Shown here in pieces: positions 42,406 through 50,840 of a stretch of DNA of 64,000 nucleotides (its first letter is position 1; the number at the start of each line of letters is the position of its first letter). The DNA is taken from NCBI RefSeq assembly GCF_014642075.1, contig NZ_BMIK01000011.1:103469-167468 (forward strand), in the 5' to 3' direction. Position numbers and translations under genes: made by a program. Under the pieces are notes generated by a model. That model saw only the letters and a program-made list of their open reading frames with translations. It was not told the DNA's origin and did not search any database. This DNA comes from Parapedobacter defluvii (lineage in GTDB: Bacteria > Bacteroidota > Bacteroidia > Sphingobacteriales > Sphingobacteriaceae).

Positions 42406-42684
42406 TTATCGTGGGTTCTGTATCTCCGTATTTTGGGATGACTTTTCTTTTGCCTTTTTCTGCCTTGAATAACTCCATAAGAACAGCACACCGAATATAA
42501 TCAAAGCATAAGCTATCCATTTGCCCAAACGTTCAGAAGTTTTAATAATAACGGATTTCTCATAAGATGAAAAGCCTTCCGCTCCGGTCGGGCTACGCCT
42601 GTAAAACTTCCTGCGGTTAATCCAGTAACGCAGACCTAATCCCAAAACCGATGCTATTATGCCTAAAACCAATGATGCACCCAT
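42406..42684 (-). CDS. Small two-helix membrane protein
   Basis: 92 aa. One membrane helix at residues 3-19 (ASLVLGIIASVLGLGLRYWI), a cytosolic charged loop, and a second at residues 55-70 (WIAYALIIFGVLFLW), with a basic C-terminus. No family recognised. Its place among accessory ICE genes does not reveal the job. Confidence 0.6.
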   Translation of the reverse strand: MGASLVLGIIASVLGLGLRYWINRRKFYRRSPTGAEGFSSYEKSVIIKTSERLGKWIAYALIIFGVLFLWSYSRQKKAKEKSSQNTEIQNPR

Positions 42685-42837
42685 AACGATAGCTATTATA
42701 ATTCGACACTTTGAATTTACGAAAAAATATCTATTCCGCTATGAACGAAAAAAGTATCGCTTTAACCGTCATAATAAAAATTGTACATCACCAACAGTAG
42801 GAATGTTAAAAAAAGATAATATCACATTATCCTTACT

Positions 42838-42845
42838 TATTTTTG
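42838..42845 (+). promoter_or_regulatory. -7 element of the zinc-ribbon gene
   Basis: TATTTTTG, exact match to TAnnTTTG, 32 nt before ATG 42878. No TTG at -33. Confidence 0.4.
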
Positions 42846-42877
42846 TTTAAGTTTATCCTTTAAAAAAATGAAGAAAC

Positions 42878-43174
42878 ATGAAGTGTCCGAATTGTAACGA
42901 AACCTTATTGATGACGGAGCGTCAAAATGTCGAAATTGATTATTGTCCGCAATGCAGAGGAATTTGGTTAGATAAAGGTGAACTGGATAAGCTATTGGAG
43001 TATTCCGCTCAAAGAACCGAGGGGAATAATTATGAAAAACAGTCCTTTAATGACGAAAAACACCCTTATTCGCAGGACTACGAAAGAACTGATAAATATT
43101 CAGACAGAAATAAATATCCCCAACATGGACGTAAAAAGAAGTCTTTTTTGTCTGATTTTTTCGATTTTGACTAA
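42878..43174 (+). CDS. TFIIB-type zinc-ribbon protein
   Basis: 98 aa. N-terminal zinc ribbon MKCPNCNETLLMTERQNVEI followed by DYCPQCRGIWLDKGELDKLL gives two CxxC pairs and the WLDxGEL signature of the zf-TFIIB family (PF13453). The rest is charged and ends FLSDFFDFD. Probably a small nucleic-acid or protein-binding factor. Followed by a clear terminator. Confidence 0.85.
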   Translation: MKCPNCNETLLMTERQNVEIDYCPQCRGIWLDKGELDKLLEYSAQRTEGNNYEKQSFNDEKHPYSQDYERTDKYSDRNKYPQHGRKKKSFLSDFFDFD

Positions 43175-43205
43175 GATAGAATTATCTTCAACAATATCAC
43201 TGAAA

Positions 43206-43239
43206 GAAAGGAGTTCCCATACTGTATAGAACTCCTTTC
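43206..43239. terminator. Bidirectional terminator-like hairpin
   Basis: Perfect 11-bp arms GAAAGGAGTTC (43206-43216) and GAACTCCTTTC (43229-43239), T-rich afterwards. It lies between the zinc-ribbon gene (plus) and traQ (minus), both ending here. Confidence 0.75.
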
Positions 43240-43278
43240 TATTTGAGTTAAGGAATAATAAAAAAGTCAAACTGCAAA

Positions 43279-43725
43279 TCAATCACGGCTGTTAAACTGG
43301 AAACTTATTTGCTTTTCGTTCCCGAAGTTGTCCGAAATCCAAATATCAAATGACTGTGATACGGTGGATTGCGAGGTGTAATACAGCCTAAATTGTGTCT
43401 GTGGCAATAGGTACACATCATTGGGCATATACGGCGGTTCGCTGTAATACCGCAATGCTCCCTGTCCGTCAAACTGGAAATAGCGGATAAAGTATTTCGC
43501 ATCACTGAAATTTCCGCTTCGCTGTATCGTTACCCTTATTTCTACGGTTTGACCATTTGAGACATCCTTTGGAACAGGCATCACCTGTACCTCAAAAGGG
43601 TAATTCTGTTGTATATCGAGGTCGTCTTTTTCACACGAAGTCAGCACCACGGCGCAGGCCAACATCGCCATGAGCATGAACATTGCCTGCAAATGTAGCC
43701 CGTACTTTCTGATTAATATTTTCAT
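43279..43725 (-). CDS. traQ: Conjugative transposon protein TraQ (DUF3872)
   Basis: 148 aa lipoprotein: signal with VVLTSCEKD lipobox near residue 30. The mature DUF3872 domain has FEVQVMPVPKDVSNGQTVEI near residue 44 and YFIRYFQFDGQGAL, and DVYLLP. TraQ is the last gene of the CTnDOT-type transfer operon; it is an envelope component of the mating apparatus. Follows traO with a 12-nt gap. TraP, normally between traO and traQ in CTnDOT, is absent. Confidence 0.85.
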   Translation of the reverse strand: MKILIRKYGLHLQAMFMLMAMLACAVVLTSCEKDDLDIQQNYPFEVQVMPVPKDVSNGQTVEIRVTIQRSGNFSDAKYFIRYFQFDGQGALRYYSEPPYMPNDVYLLPQTQFRLYYTSQSTVSQSFDIWISDNFGNEKQISFQFNSRD

Positions 43726-43737
43726 CGTAAATCAATT

Positions 43738-44295
43738 TTAAAAGTTAAACCTTAGTCCAATCCCTGCCGATGGACGGAACTGTTTCAAATCCGTACTCCA
43801 TAATACTTTTGTCCGCCCTTGCAGGAGCAGGACAAAACGGTCGGACAGGTACGTTTCGAGCGTGAGCCGTCCACCAGTACCATAGACGAAATTGTCTTTG
43901 TCGAGGATGGTCGAGCCGTCCGGTAACATGGCTTCGCTCCGGTTGATGGTTTCGTAACCTGCCACGGCGGTAAGCCCTGCATTGAGCGTAACGGTCTTTC
44001 TCGCATCGCCCATTAGCTGAAGACTGTAACCCACCTCGCCCGTATAGGTTTCAAGCGGTATCTGTACATCCCTGTAACCGGAAAACTGATGGGTGTACTC
44101 CGCACCCCATATCCAGTAATTGCCGTTCTTTCCGTTCACGGTCAACGTCAAATTCAGATAGTAATTGTCGCTTATCTCTTTAGACAGCATACCTGCGTTT
44201 ATTTCCAATCCATTTTGTTTGGGGAGCATCCGTTGTGCCTGTACCGCCGTGATGCTAAGTGTGGCAAGCACCACGGCAAAAATGTATCTCATCAT
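43738..44295 (-). CDS. traO: Conjugative transposon protein TraO
   Basis: 185 aa with a cleaved signal peptide (TAVQAQ near residue 20) and an outer-membrane beta-barrel-like alternation (YYLNLTLTVNGKNGNYWIWG, FVLLLQGRTKVLW, FRPSAGIGLRFNF with C-terminal Phe). Matches the TraO family of CTnDOT-like elements. It lies between traN (17-nt gap) and traQ. Confidence 0.88.
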   Translation of the reverse strand: MMRYIFAVVLATLSITAVQAQRMLPKQNGLEINAGMLSKEISDNYYLNLTLTVNGKNGNYWIWGAEYTHQFSGYRDVQIPLETYTGEVGYSLQLMGDARKTVTLNAGLTAVAGYETINRSEAMLPDGSTILDKDNFVYGTGGRLTLETYLSDRFVLLLQGRTKVLWSTDLKQFRPSAGIGLRFNF

Positions 44296-44312
44296 TGTTC
44301 GTTCTTTTTGGG

Positions 44313-45215
44313 TTAATTAATCTTTAGGTGCATATCGCTTATCAGCTTGGCGTGTACGAGGTCGGAGTTTTCCACCTGCAACACCTGTTGTCTGCCACCG
44401 TTCTTTTCAAAGATTTCAATCACAAGTACCTTGTCATCCGTGATGGTAAACTGGTCAAGCAGGAACACGTTCTGGTCGGTGGTATTGCCCGTTATTTCAC
44501 CGAGCGTTTTGTACATACGCAACGGGTTCATTGCCTTTTCCTGTACCACGGTACGCTTGGCGACTTTCTTATCCACGACCTTGAAATTCACAAAGTCAAT
44601 GTTGAACGGAACATTGCTTTTGTTGCGCAGTTCCGTATGGAAATAGAATTTTCCGTTATGGACGTAGATACCTTTTAACAGGAATTGTATGCCGTAGCTT
44701 TTTGCCCCGATATGCTTTACAATCCTTTTGTCCTTTTTGTAAATCGTTTCCATGAGCAAGCCTGCCAGTGACGGCGAATTGCCCCCCAATTCCTCAAACA
44801 GAACATCGTTGCCGTTTTCCCTATCCGATGCCTTTTGCATCGTTAGCAGGTCATAATTCAGCGTTGAGGGATAAGGGCTATAAAAGACATTGAAATTGTA
44901 AAACCGACCATCGTCCGTGATGACCGAAAAATTGGTTTCCTCGTCAAAATCCCTTACGCTTGCCTTGATGCGCAGTACGTTTTCCGCATCCTCGGCTTTG
45001 CCTGCAATAAGGTATTCACTGCCCAAATCCACATAGCGGATAGCGGACGGGAATATGAGGTGCGAGGTTTTGCTGTACGTCACCTGCATTTCGTAAGGGT
45101 CAACCTTGCCCATGCTCAATTTTGTTGTACTGGATGCAATTTGCTGTGCATTTGCACCTGTGATAAAGACCGTTAAACAGACCATTGCCATGAGGCTTTT
45201 AAATATTGCTTTCAT
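44313..45215 (-). CDS. traN: Conjugative transposon protein TraN (DUF4138)
   Basis: 300 aa, exported (signal ends near TGANAQQ, residue 25). VSKMGKV-like start of the mature part (TTKLSMGKVDPYEMQVTYSK), then HLIFPSAIRYVDLGSEYLIA near residue 52 is the hallmark of the family, structurally comparable to VirB9/TraO-like periplasmic components. C-terminal NGGRQQVLQVENSDLVHAKL. Part of the mating-channel core with TraM and TraO. Confidence 0.9.
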   Translation of the reverse strand: MKAIFKSLMAMVCLTVFITGANAQQIASSTTKLSMGKVDPYEMQVTYSKTSHLIFPSAIRYVDLGSEYLIAGKAEDAENVLRIKASVRDFDEETNFSVITDDGRFYNFNVFYSPYPSTLNYDLLTMQKASDRENGNDVLFEELGGNSPSLAGLLMETIYKKDKRIVKHIGAKSYGIQFLLKGIYVHNGKFYFHTELRNKSNVPFNIDFVNFKVVDKKVAKRTVVQEKAMNPLRMYKTLGEITGNTTDQNVFLLDQFTITDDKVLVIEIFEKNGGRQQVLQVENSDLVHAKLISDMHLKIN

Positions 45216-45239
45216 TTTCTTTTTGATTTTAGTTAAACA

Positions 45240-46565
45240 TTAATTTTTTGAAACGAGGAATAGCTGATGACCGGCTTTGACGGTTACTTTCGGTGTGCGT
45301 ACCTTTTTGGAGAAGTAACCCGATACGCCCTGCACCAATCCACGAGAAAGGTCGCCTGCCATCTGTTGCCCTGCCGAGCGTGTCATCATAATGGAAGTGC
45401 CGGAGGTTTGGCTCATATTGGAGGCAATCTCTGACAGGGCATTCATTTCGGGTGAATATGGCACATATAGCCCTTGTTGTCCGTCCACATCATACACGGT
45501 TATATCGACCGGAATAATGTTGCCCTCAAATTCGATGGACGTTACCTTTAACTGCAACCTGCCACTTTGAAACTTAGCATTAGCCGTCAGTACCGTTCCT
45601 GCCGGAATGGAACGGACGGGAGTTTGCGCCGTTTCTAACAAACGCAACCGTACACCGCTTTCGCCCGTTACGGTCTGTGTTTCCTGTACTACCGCCCTAA
45701 TGCTGTTTTTTGGTTGTATGACCTGTTCCGAAACGCCTGCCGTATAAAATCCACGGTTTCGGGTTTCGTTCCAGTTCGCCAAAAAAGCACTGTCGGTCGG
45801 TTCACGGTACAATGCGGAAACCGCATTTTTCCTTACGGGGGTGAACGCCACGAAATGTTCTTTTAGAGAGGCACTCTTTGCTGAAACCGTTGTGTCCGCA
45901 TTACCCGTCTGTGCCGGAGTTGACGGCAGGTAACGGGATGCCATTTCGTATGACTTTTCCATCAAAGCCAGTTGGTCTTCTACGGTCGTATTTGGTGGTA
46001 CGTCTTTTTCTGCCAGTTGCTCTTTCAGTTCCTCAACCTGTCTGCGGAGTTCCTGCGTTTCGTAATCGCTGTTGTCGTAGAACGAGGTCAGCGTACTTTG
46101 CGCACTTCGATAAGTGTTCAGGGCAGGGTTGCTGTTCCTGCGTGTACCACCGCCGTAAGCGTAGCCGTCTTCGTAGTCCTCATCCGGTTGCTCCGCTTCC
46201 GGATCGGCGGTACTGTCCTCGCTCCAATAGTCGGACAGTGACAGGAGCGCATTGCGTTTTTCCTGCATCTTCTGTTCGAGCATTTCCTGTTCATAAGCCT
46301 TTTGCTTATCGGATTGAAGCCCTGCATCGGTCGCCTGTGGTACGGCATCGTTCAGACCAATATCCTCAACCGCTTTCTTGTCGGAGGACGGTTTGAAGAT
46401 TAGGTACATACAGCCGAGGAATACCACGCCCATGAGTGCAAAAATGATGGGCTTTTTCAGCTTTTCGGCTTTGTTCTGCGCACTGTCCTGCGGTGCATCC
46501 ATTCCGTTTTTTGGGTCGCCATCTTCGACCAAAAAACTTACCCTTTTGTTTTCACTGTTTTTCAT
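45240..46565 (-). CDS. traM: Conjugative transposon protein TraM (VirB10-like)
   Basis: 441 aa. One N-terminal membrane helix (KPIIFALMGVVFLGCMYLIF, near residue 37), long low-complexity and coiled-coil periplasmic region (residues 60-215), and a C-terminal domain with NSIRAVVQETQTVTGESGVR near residue 290, then IPAGTVLTANAKF and LQLKVTSIEFEGNIIPVDI. It is analogous to VirB10, spanning inner membrane to outer membrane complex. A 59-nt palindrome separates it from traL. Confidence 0.9.
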   Translation of the reverse strand: MKNSENKRVSFLVEDGDPKNGMDAPQDSAQNKAEKLKKPIIFALMGVVFLGCMYLIFKPSSDKKAVEDIGLNDAVPQATDAGLQSDKQKAYEQEMLEQKMQEKRNALLSLSDYWSEDSTADPEAEQPDEDYEDGYAYGGGTRRNSNPALNTYRSAQSTLTSFYDNSDYETQELRRQVEELKEQLAEKDVPPNTTVEDQLALMEKSYEMASRYLPSTPAQTGNADTTVSAKSASLKEHFVAFTPVRKNAVSALYREPTDSAFLANWNETRNRGFYTAGVSEQVIQPKNSIRAVVQETQTVTGESGVRLRLLETAQTPVRSIPAGTVLTANAKFQSGRLQLKVTSIEFEGNIIPVDITVYDVDGQQGLYVPYSPEMNALSEIASNMSQTSGTSIMMTRSAGQQMAGDLSRGLVQGVSGYFSKKVRTPKVTVKAGHQLFLVSKN

Positions 46566-46590
46566 CTCTATAATTTGTTTTTTAAAGGCG

Positions 46591-46649
46591 ATGAAGCTTG
46601 CATGAGTTGATATAATTCCCCCTTTAGGGGCAACTCATGCAGGTTTCAT
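46591..46649. repeat. 59-nt palindrome between traL and traM
   Basis: Arms ATGAAGCTTGCATGAGTTG (46591-46609) and CAACTCATGCAGGTTTCAT (46631-46649) pair over 19 positions with only G-U deviations; the loop holds a CCCC/GGGG hairpin. It overlaps the end of traL, which therefore ends in ETCMSCP encoded by the palindrome. The flank TTTAAAGGCG before it resembles the flank of the palindrome at 56949. Confidence 0.75.
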
Positions 46650-46923
46650 ACATTTTACGTTTTAAGATTTTGTTAATACTGTCCTGCGGAGAAACCGAGG
46701 ATTTGTTTTGCCCGTTAATCGGGTTTTCGATATGCTCTATCGTCATGGTATTATCGGAATGCGCTACATCGTAGCACACTTTCAACAGTACGGCAACGGA
46801 CAATAGCGCATAGCCCAAAAAGAGCAGTAGCGTATAGCGGTGCTGTTTTTTAACAGGCATCGCTCGCCACTGTCCATCGAGCTTGTCAAACCAATTGTTG
46901 ATTGTTATTCTTAGATTTTTCAT
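46624..46923 (-). CDS. traL: Conjugative transposon protein TraL (DUF3989)
   Basis: 99 aa. Basic N-terminus, FDKLDGQWRAMPVKKQHRYT near residue 14, then one membrane helix LLLFLGYALLSVAVLLKVCY (residues 32-51) and a short periplasmic tail. Matches TraL. The last seven residues are encoded by the palindrome, suggesting that the original C-terminus was altered. Confidence 0.85.
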   Translation of the reverse strand: MKNLRITINNWFDKLDGQWRAMPVKKQHRYTLLLFLGYALLSVAVLLKVCYDVAHSDNTMTIEHIENPINGQNKSSVSPQDSINKILKRKMYETCMSCP

Positions 46924-46926
46924 GCC

Positions 46927-47322
46927 TTAATTGTTATTCCGTTCCACTGCATCGTTGACCATAGCGATTGCCTCTTTTGCTTTGGGAGCGGTCACGACCG
47001 ACAGGTGGGTCAGTTCCGATTGTTTCAGCACTTGCCCGTAGCGGTCTTTTTTAGCAACTTCCATGCTGTTAAGGAAGAATTTGCCGTTTAGGTACTTCAC
47101 CCTCATAAGGCATTCTACCCTGGGCAGGTCTTCGCCTGCCCATTGCAGAAAGCAGGTCAGCAACAACTCCTGTTTAACCACACCTTTGGGGCTGTTGGCG
47201 AGATATTCGCTGATGCTTGCTTTCAGTTTTCCGGCATACGCACCCTGCGTATGGAAATAGCCGTCATACCCTTTTGCGGTAAGGATTTTGGCGAACGTGT
47301 TTAAATCTGATATTGCTTCCAT
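46927..47322 (-). CDS. Hypothetical protein within the tra operon
   Basis: 131 aa, cytosolic: FAKILTAKGYDGYFHTQGAY, VKQELLLTCFLQWAGEDLPR, VKYLNGKFFLNSMEVAKKDR. There is no counterpart in the canonical CTnDOT order. It sits between traK (10-nt gap) and traL (3-nt gap), so it is translated with the transfer genes. Function not recognised. Confidence 0.7.
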   Translation of the reverse strand: MEAISDLNTFAKILTAKGYDGYFHTQGAYAGKLKASISEYLANSPKGVVKQELLLTCFLQWAGEDLPRVECLMRVKYLNGKFFLNSMEVAKKDRYGQVLKQSELTHLSVVTAPKAKEAIAMVNDAVERNNN

Positions 47323-47332
47323 AATCTTGGCT

Positions 47333-47956
47333 TTAACGGTCTACGACTTCTATATCCCTGTTTTCCAACACGGCAAACTTTTCGATATTGAAGCCCTGTG
47401 GGTTGTTGTCAGACTTGACCGAGTTCAACAATAGGCATGAAGTGACCAAATTCCGTTTGGTCACGTTGCTTGGACGGATGATATACTGTTTGGCATACGT
47501 TCTTACGGCATAGGGATAGGTGTCGAAGTTGCAGACCACGCTGTCCACCTCGATACGCTGTTGCACATTGCCCGAAATGATACGGTTGTAATATCCTTTT
47601 TCCGAGAGGTCTTTGTAATAATCAAAAGCCGATTTGTCGGCAAGGTTAAAAGCCCGTTTCATGTTGCTTTCGATAGCGTTCTTATCCGGTGCGAGCGTAA
47701 AGAACAGTTCATGGAAACGCTTAACGTGTTCCCTTGCCTCAACAGGTCTGTTGATGCTTGCATCCTGTGAAAGTGCCAACATCAAGGATTTGCCTTTGTC
47801 CAGTACATATATTTTTTGGCGTTGTGCCTCGGCAAACTGGTAGGACTGCCATACGGCATAACCTACCACAGCGATGCAGAGTACGGCAAATACAATGGCG
47901 TACAGCCGTATTTGCCTAAAGCTGTTTTCGATATTTCTTAGTGTCTTAAATTCCAT
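47333..47956 (-). CDS. traK: Conjugative transposon protein TraK (VirB8-like position)
   Basis: 207 aa. MEFKTLRNIENSFRQIRLYA, then a membrane helix AIVFAVLCIAVVGYAVW (residues 19-36), QKIYVLDKGKSLMLALSQDA near residue 47 and HVKRFHELFFTLAPDKNAIE near residue 68 are typical TraK blocks. A periplasmic domain anchored in the inner membrane. Between traJ and the unknown gene. Confidence 0.92.
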   Translation of the reverse strand: MEFKTLRNIENSFRQIRLYAIVFAVLCIAVVGYAVWQSYQFAEAQRQKIYVLDKGKSLMLALSQDASINRPVEAREHVKRFHELFFTLAPDKNAIESNMKRAFNLADKSAFDYYKDLSEKGYYNRIISGNVQQRIEVDSVVCNFDTYPYAVRTYAKQYIIRPSNVTKRNLVTSCLLLNSVKSDNNPQGFNIEKFAVLENRDIEVVDR

Positions 47957-47969
47957 TGCTTCTTGATTT

Positions 47970-48965
47970 TTATTTGTTCATTAACCTGCCACCGATATTG
48001 CCTGCAACAGCCCCCGTTCCGGCTCCGGCGATGTTTCCGGTTTTCGATGCCGTAGAGTTTACGTTGCGCATGAAGTTCCCTGCGCCCCCTGCCTGTATTA
48101 CCCAACCTGCCACCGTTGGAACGGTGAAGTAGCCCACGATGCCAATTATCATGAAGATGATATACACGGTGTTGGATGTGTCGGGGATGTAGGTCGGGTC
48201 GGCAAGCATATCAATATCCCGTTCGATGATGAGGGATTGAATTTTTGCAAGCATGGAGCTGAACATATCGGCGATGGGCAACCACAGGTATACGCTGATA
48301 TATCGGGTCAGCCATTGCGTAAGCGTGGATTGAAAACCATCCCATGCACTTATCGCAAAGGCTATCGGCCCGAGTATGGACAGCACGATAAGGAAGAACG
48401 TCCGTATGGTGTCTATGACCAAAGCGGATGCTTGGAAAAGGACTTCCAGTAGTTCCCGAAACCAGTCACGGATGCTTTTCTTTAAATCGTACATTCCACG
48501 CTCCATGTACATACCCGATATGGCAACCAAATCGGACGGCGACCATCCCAATTCTTCGAGTTTCTTATCAAATTCCTCATCGCTTACGAGGTAAGCGGTT
48601 TCGGGATTGCGGAGCATCGCCTCTCTCCCCAACAGGTCTTTTTGTTCCTGCAATTTGTTGAGGTCAAGCACTTGGTTTTCGAGCATGGCGTTTGTGCCTT
48701 TTACGACCGGACTTAATACCGCATTTATAGTTCCCAATACGATGGTCGAGAAGAACATAATGCAAAGCCCGATGGCGAAAGGTCGCAGGAGCGGAAACAC
48801 GTCTATCGGTTCTGCACGGCTCAATGCCTGCCACACTTTCAGTGCCACGTAGAACAGTGCGCCCAATCCGGCGATGCCCTTAGCCACTGTCGCCATATCG
48901 GCGGACAGTGGGAGCATCTCATCATACAGCGAGCGCAGGAGTTCGTGAAGATTGTTCCATTCCAT
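47970..48965 (-). CDS. traJ: Conjugative transposon protein TraJ (VirB6-like)
   Basis: 331 aa polytopic inner-membrane protein with about six helices (AIGLCIMFFSTIVLGTINAV, FFLIVLSILGPIAFAISAW, YIIFMIIGIVGYFTVPTVA). FDKKLEELGWSPSDLVAISG near residue 130, SAWDGFQSTLTQWLTRYISV and YLWLPIADMFSSMLAKIQ are family marks. The C-terminus is Gly/Ala/Asn-rich. Analogous in place and topology to VirB6. Confidence 0.92.
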   Translation of the reverse strand: MEWNNLHELLRSLYDEMLPLSADMATVAKGIAGLGALFYVALKVWQALSRAEPIDVFPLLRPFAIGLCIMFFSTIVLGTINAVLSPVVKGTNAMLENQVLDLNKLQEQKDLLGREAMLRNPETAYLVSDEEFDKKLEELGWSPSDLVAISGMYMERGMYDLKKSIRDWFRELLEVLFQASALVIDTIRTFFLIVLSILGPIAFAISAWDGFQSTLTQWLTRYISVYLWLPIADMFSSMLAKIQSLIIERDIDMLADPTYIPDTSNTVYIIFMIIGIVGYFTVPTVAGWVIQAGGAGNFMRNVNSTASKTGNIAGAGTGAVAGNIGGRLMNK

Positions 48966-48968
48966 AGC

Positions 48969-49601
48969 TTACCAGTATTTTTGTTCAGCAGTTCCGTACA
49001 GTTCAAGCACCCTTTTGGTGTTGTTCTGTTTCTTAGCCCTCAAAATGCTTACGGAGATATTCTTGTTGGTGAAATAGCGGACAAGGCTATGGTAGTCCTT
49101 GACCTCTTTGTAAACCCTGTCGATGATGTCCATACGCTCTTTATCGTTCAGCGAAAGCGAGGTCGAGGAAACAATCTGTTTCAGTTCTTTGAGCAGTTCG
49201 GTACTCTCGTTCAATAGCGTGGAATAACCGTTGGCAATTGCCGTCAGTTCCTGCGGACTGAAATTTGGGTCGTTCATCATTTTACCGAAGTTCTGCACGT
49301 ACATTTCGGACACATCGCCCACGAGCAACACGGTCTGTTGAACCTTACGGGCATCTTTCACCAAGTTGTTTACGGCTTTCAGTTTGTCGTAGTATTCCTT
49401 GCCCTGTTCATACACTTTTTTTACCTCGTTGAAATTCTTTACCACGTTTGAAACGGTGGATGAAGTCTGTATGATTTCATTGGCACTGTTGATGATACCC
49501 GATGCAAGGTTTGCAGGGTCTGTAACAACAAATTGTGCCTTAGCGGACGGTGCAACGGCAAGCATAAATGCCATACACACCAGTAACATTGTTTTCTTCA
49601 T
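48969..49601 (-). CDS. traI: Conjugative transposon protein TraI (DUF4141)
   Basis: 210 aa with a cleaved signal peptide (PSAKAQ near residue 22) and helical mature part: VVTDPANLASGIINSANEII, VVKNFNEVKKVYEQGKEYYD. This matches the DUF4141/TraI family, which occupies the place of VirB5-like pilus proteins. The start is 20 nt after the end of traG. Confidence 0.9.
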   Translation of the reverse strand: MKKTMLLVCMAFMLAVAPSAKAQFVVTDPANLASGIINSANEIIQTSSTVSNVVKNFNEVKKVYEQGKEYYDKLKAVNNLVKDARKVQQTVLLVGDVSEMYVQNFGKMMNDPNFSPQELTAIANGYSTLLNESTELLKELKQIVSSTSLSLNDKERMDIIDRVYKEVKDYHSLVRYFTNKNISVSILRAKKQNNTKRVLELYGTAEQKYW

Positions 49602-49621
49602 GTCTCTGATTTTTTAAATGA

Positions 49622-50815
49622 TTAATAATTATTTGCGTTCTCACGTCTCTGTTGGGCAATGCGTTTTATCGCCAGTTCCACATTGCCGTCCAGTTCGGAT
49701 GCCAGTTGCATGACTTCCATTTTTTCGGTTTCCTCTGTGGTGTATGCCAAATATTCTTCGAGCGAAACCTCTGTGGCATAAACGGCGGAGTGCGTACCGC
49801 CAAGCCCAATCCATACCTCTTTGTAAAGCCTTGACGGGTCATTGTTCTGATTGATGGAAAGGATTTGGGATTTTTCCTTTTCTGTAAGCCCCAACATTTC
49901 CTGTATCGCATCAAATTTGTTCATGTACTTGCGTTGGTCAAGCAGGATTTTACAGTCGGAATTGTTGATGATACTTTCCTTGACCACGGGTGACTGGATG
50001 ATGTCGTCCACTTCCTGCGTGACCACGATAGCCTCACCAAAAAATTTGCGGACGGTCTTAAACAGGTACTTGATGTACTCCGCCATTCCCTCTTTGGCGA
50101 TGGCTTTCCACGCTTCCTCAATCAGTATCATTTTGCGCACACCTTTGAGCCTGCGCATCTTATTGATGAATACTTCCATAATGATGATGGTCACTATGGG
50201 AAAGAGGATTTTGTGGTCTTTAATCGCATCAATTTCAAACACGATAAAGCGTTTGGAAAGCAGGTCAAGTTGCTTGTCGGAGTTCAACAGATAGTCGTAC
50301 TCTCCGCCCTTGTAATAGGGTTCAAGCACGTTCAGAAAATTTGCGAGGTCAAAGTCTTTTTCCCTTACCTGTTTGTCTTCCAGTACCTTTTTGTAGTCAC
50401 CTTTTACATACTCGTAAAATCCATTGAAAGAGGGATATTCACCGCTTTGCTTGATACGGTCGATATAACCGCTCACGGCATTGGACAATGCCACTTCCTC
50501 TGAACGGGTCGGCGGTTCATCGTCACGCTTCCAAAGCGTAAGAATGAGCGTTTTGATACTTTCCCGTTTCTCAATGTCGAATACGCCGTCATCCGTATAA
50601 AATGGATTGAATGCTATCGGGTTGTCTTCGGTGTAGGTAAAATACACACCGTCTTTTCCTTTTGTCTTCCCTTTAATCAGTTCGCACAGCCCTTGATAGG
50701 AGTTGCCCGTGTCGACCAATAGTACATGAGAGCCTTGCTCATAATACTGCCTCACCATGTGATTGGTGAAGAATGATTTTCCACTTCCAGTTTGGAGGGT
50801 TGGCGGGCTACTCAA
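49622..50815 (-). CDS. traG: TraG conjugation ATPase, C-terminal part (from Walker A)
   Basis: 397 aa if TTG 50815 is used as start. From TGSGKSFFTNHMVRQYYEQG onward it is the ATPase domain of the VirB4-like TraG: KMILIEEAWKAIAKEGMAEY (Walker B, near residue 233), VTQEVDDII near residue 268 and CKILLDQRK. No Shine-Dalgarno or usual start precedes it. It is out of frame (by 2 nt) with the upstream part; the break is the 50-nt hairpin in the P-loop. Unless the hairpin is bypassed or spliced at RNA level, this is the 3' half of a pseudogene and the ICE cannot conjugate on its own. Confidence 0.85.
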   Translation of the reverse strand: MSSPPTLQTGSGKSFFTNHMVRQYYEQGSHVLLVDTGNSYQGLCELIKGKTKGKDGVYFTYTEDNPIAFNPFYTDDGVFDIEKRESIKTLILTLWKRDDEPPTRSEEVALSNAVSGYIDRIKQSGEYPSFNGFYEYVKGDYKKVLEDKQVREKDFDLANFLNVLEPYYKGGEYDYLLNSDKQLDLLSKRFIVFEIDAIKDHKILFPIVTIIIMEVFINKMRRLKGVRKMILIEEAWKAIAKEGMAEYIKYLFKTVRKFFGEAIVVTQEVDDIIQSPVVKESIINNSDCKILLDQRKYMNKFDAIQEMLGLTEKEKSQILSINQNNDPSRLYKEVWIGLGGTHSAVYATEVSLEEYLAYTTEETEKMEVMQLASELDGNVELAIKRIAQQRRENANNY

Positions 50816-50840
50816 TTAAGAATAGCCCGCCAACCCCCAG
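50791..50840. repeat. 50-nt hairpin insertion in the traG Walker A codons
   Basis: Perfect 14-bp arms GGGTTGGCGGGCTA (50797-50810) and TAGCCCGCCAACCC (50823-50836), 12-nt loop. CCAG (CTGG on the coding strand) is repeated at 50787-50790 and 50837-50840, like a 4-bp target duplication. Deleting 50791-50840 gives the codons for V-L-G-P-S-G-S-G-K-S-F without any other change. Confidence 0.85.
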
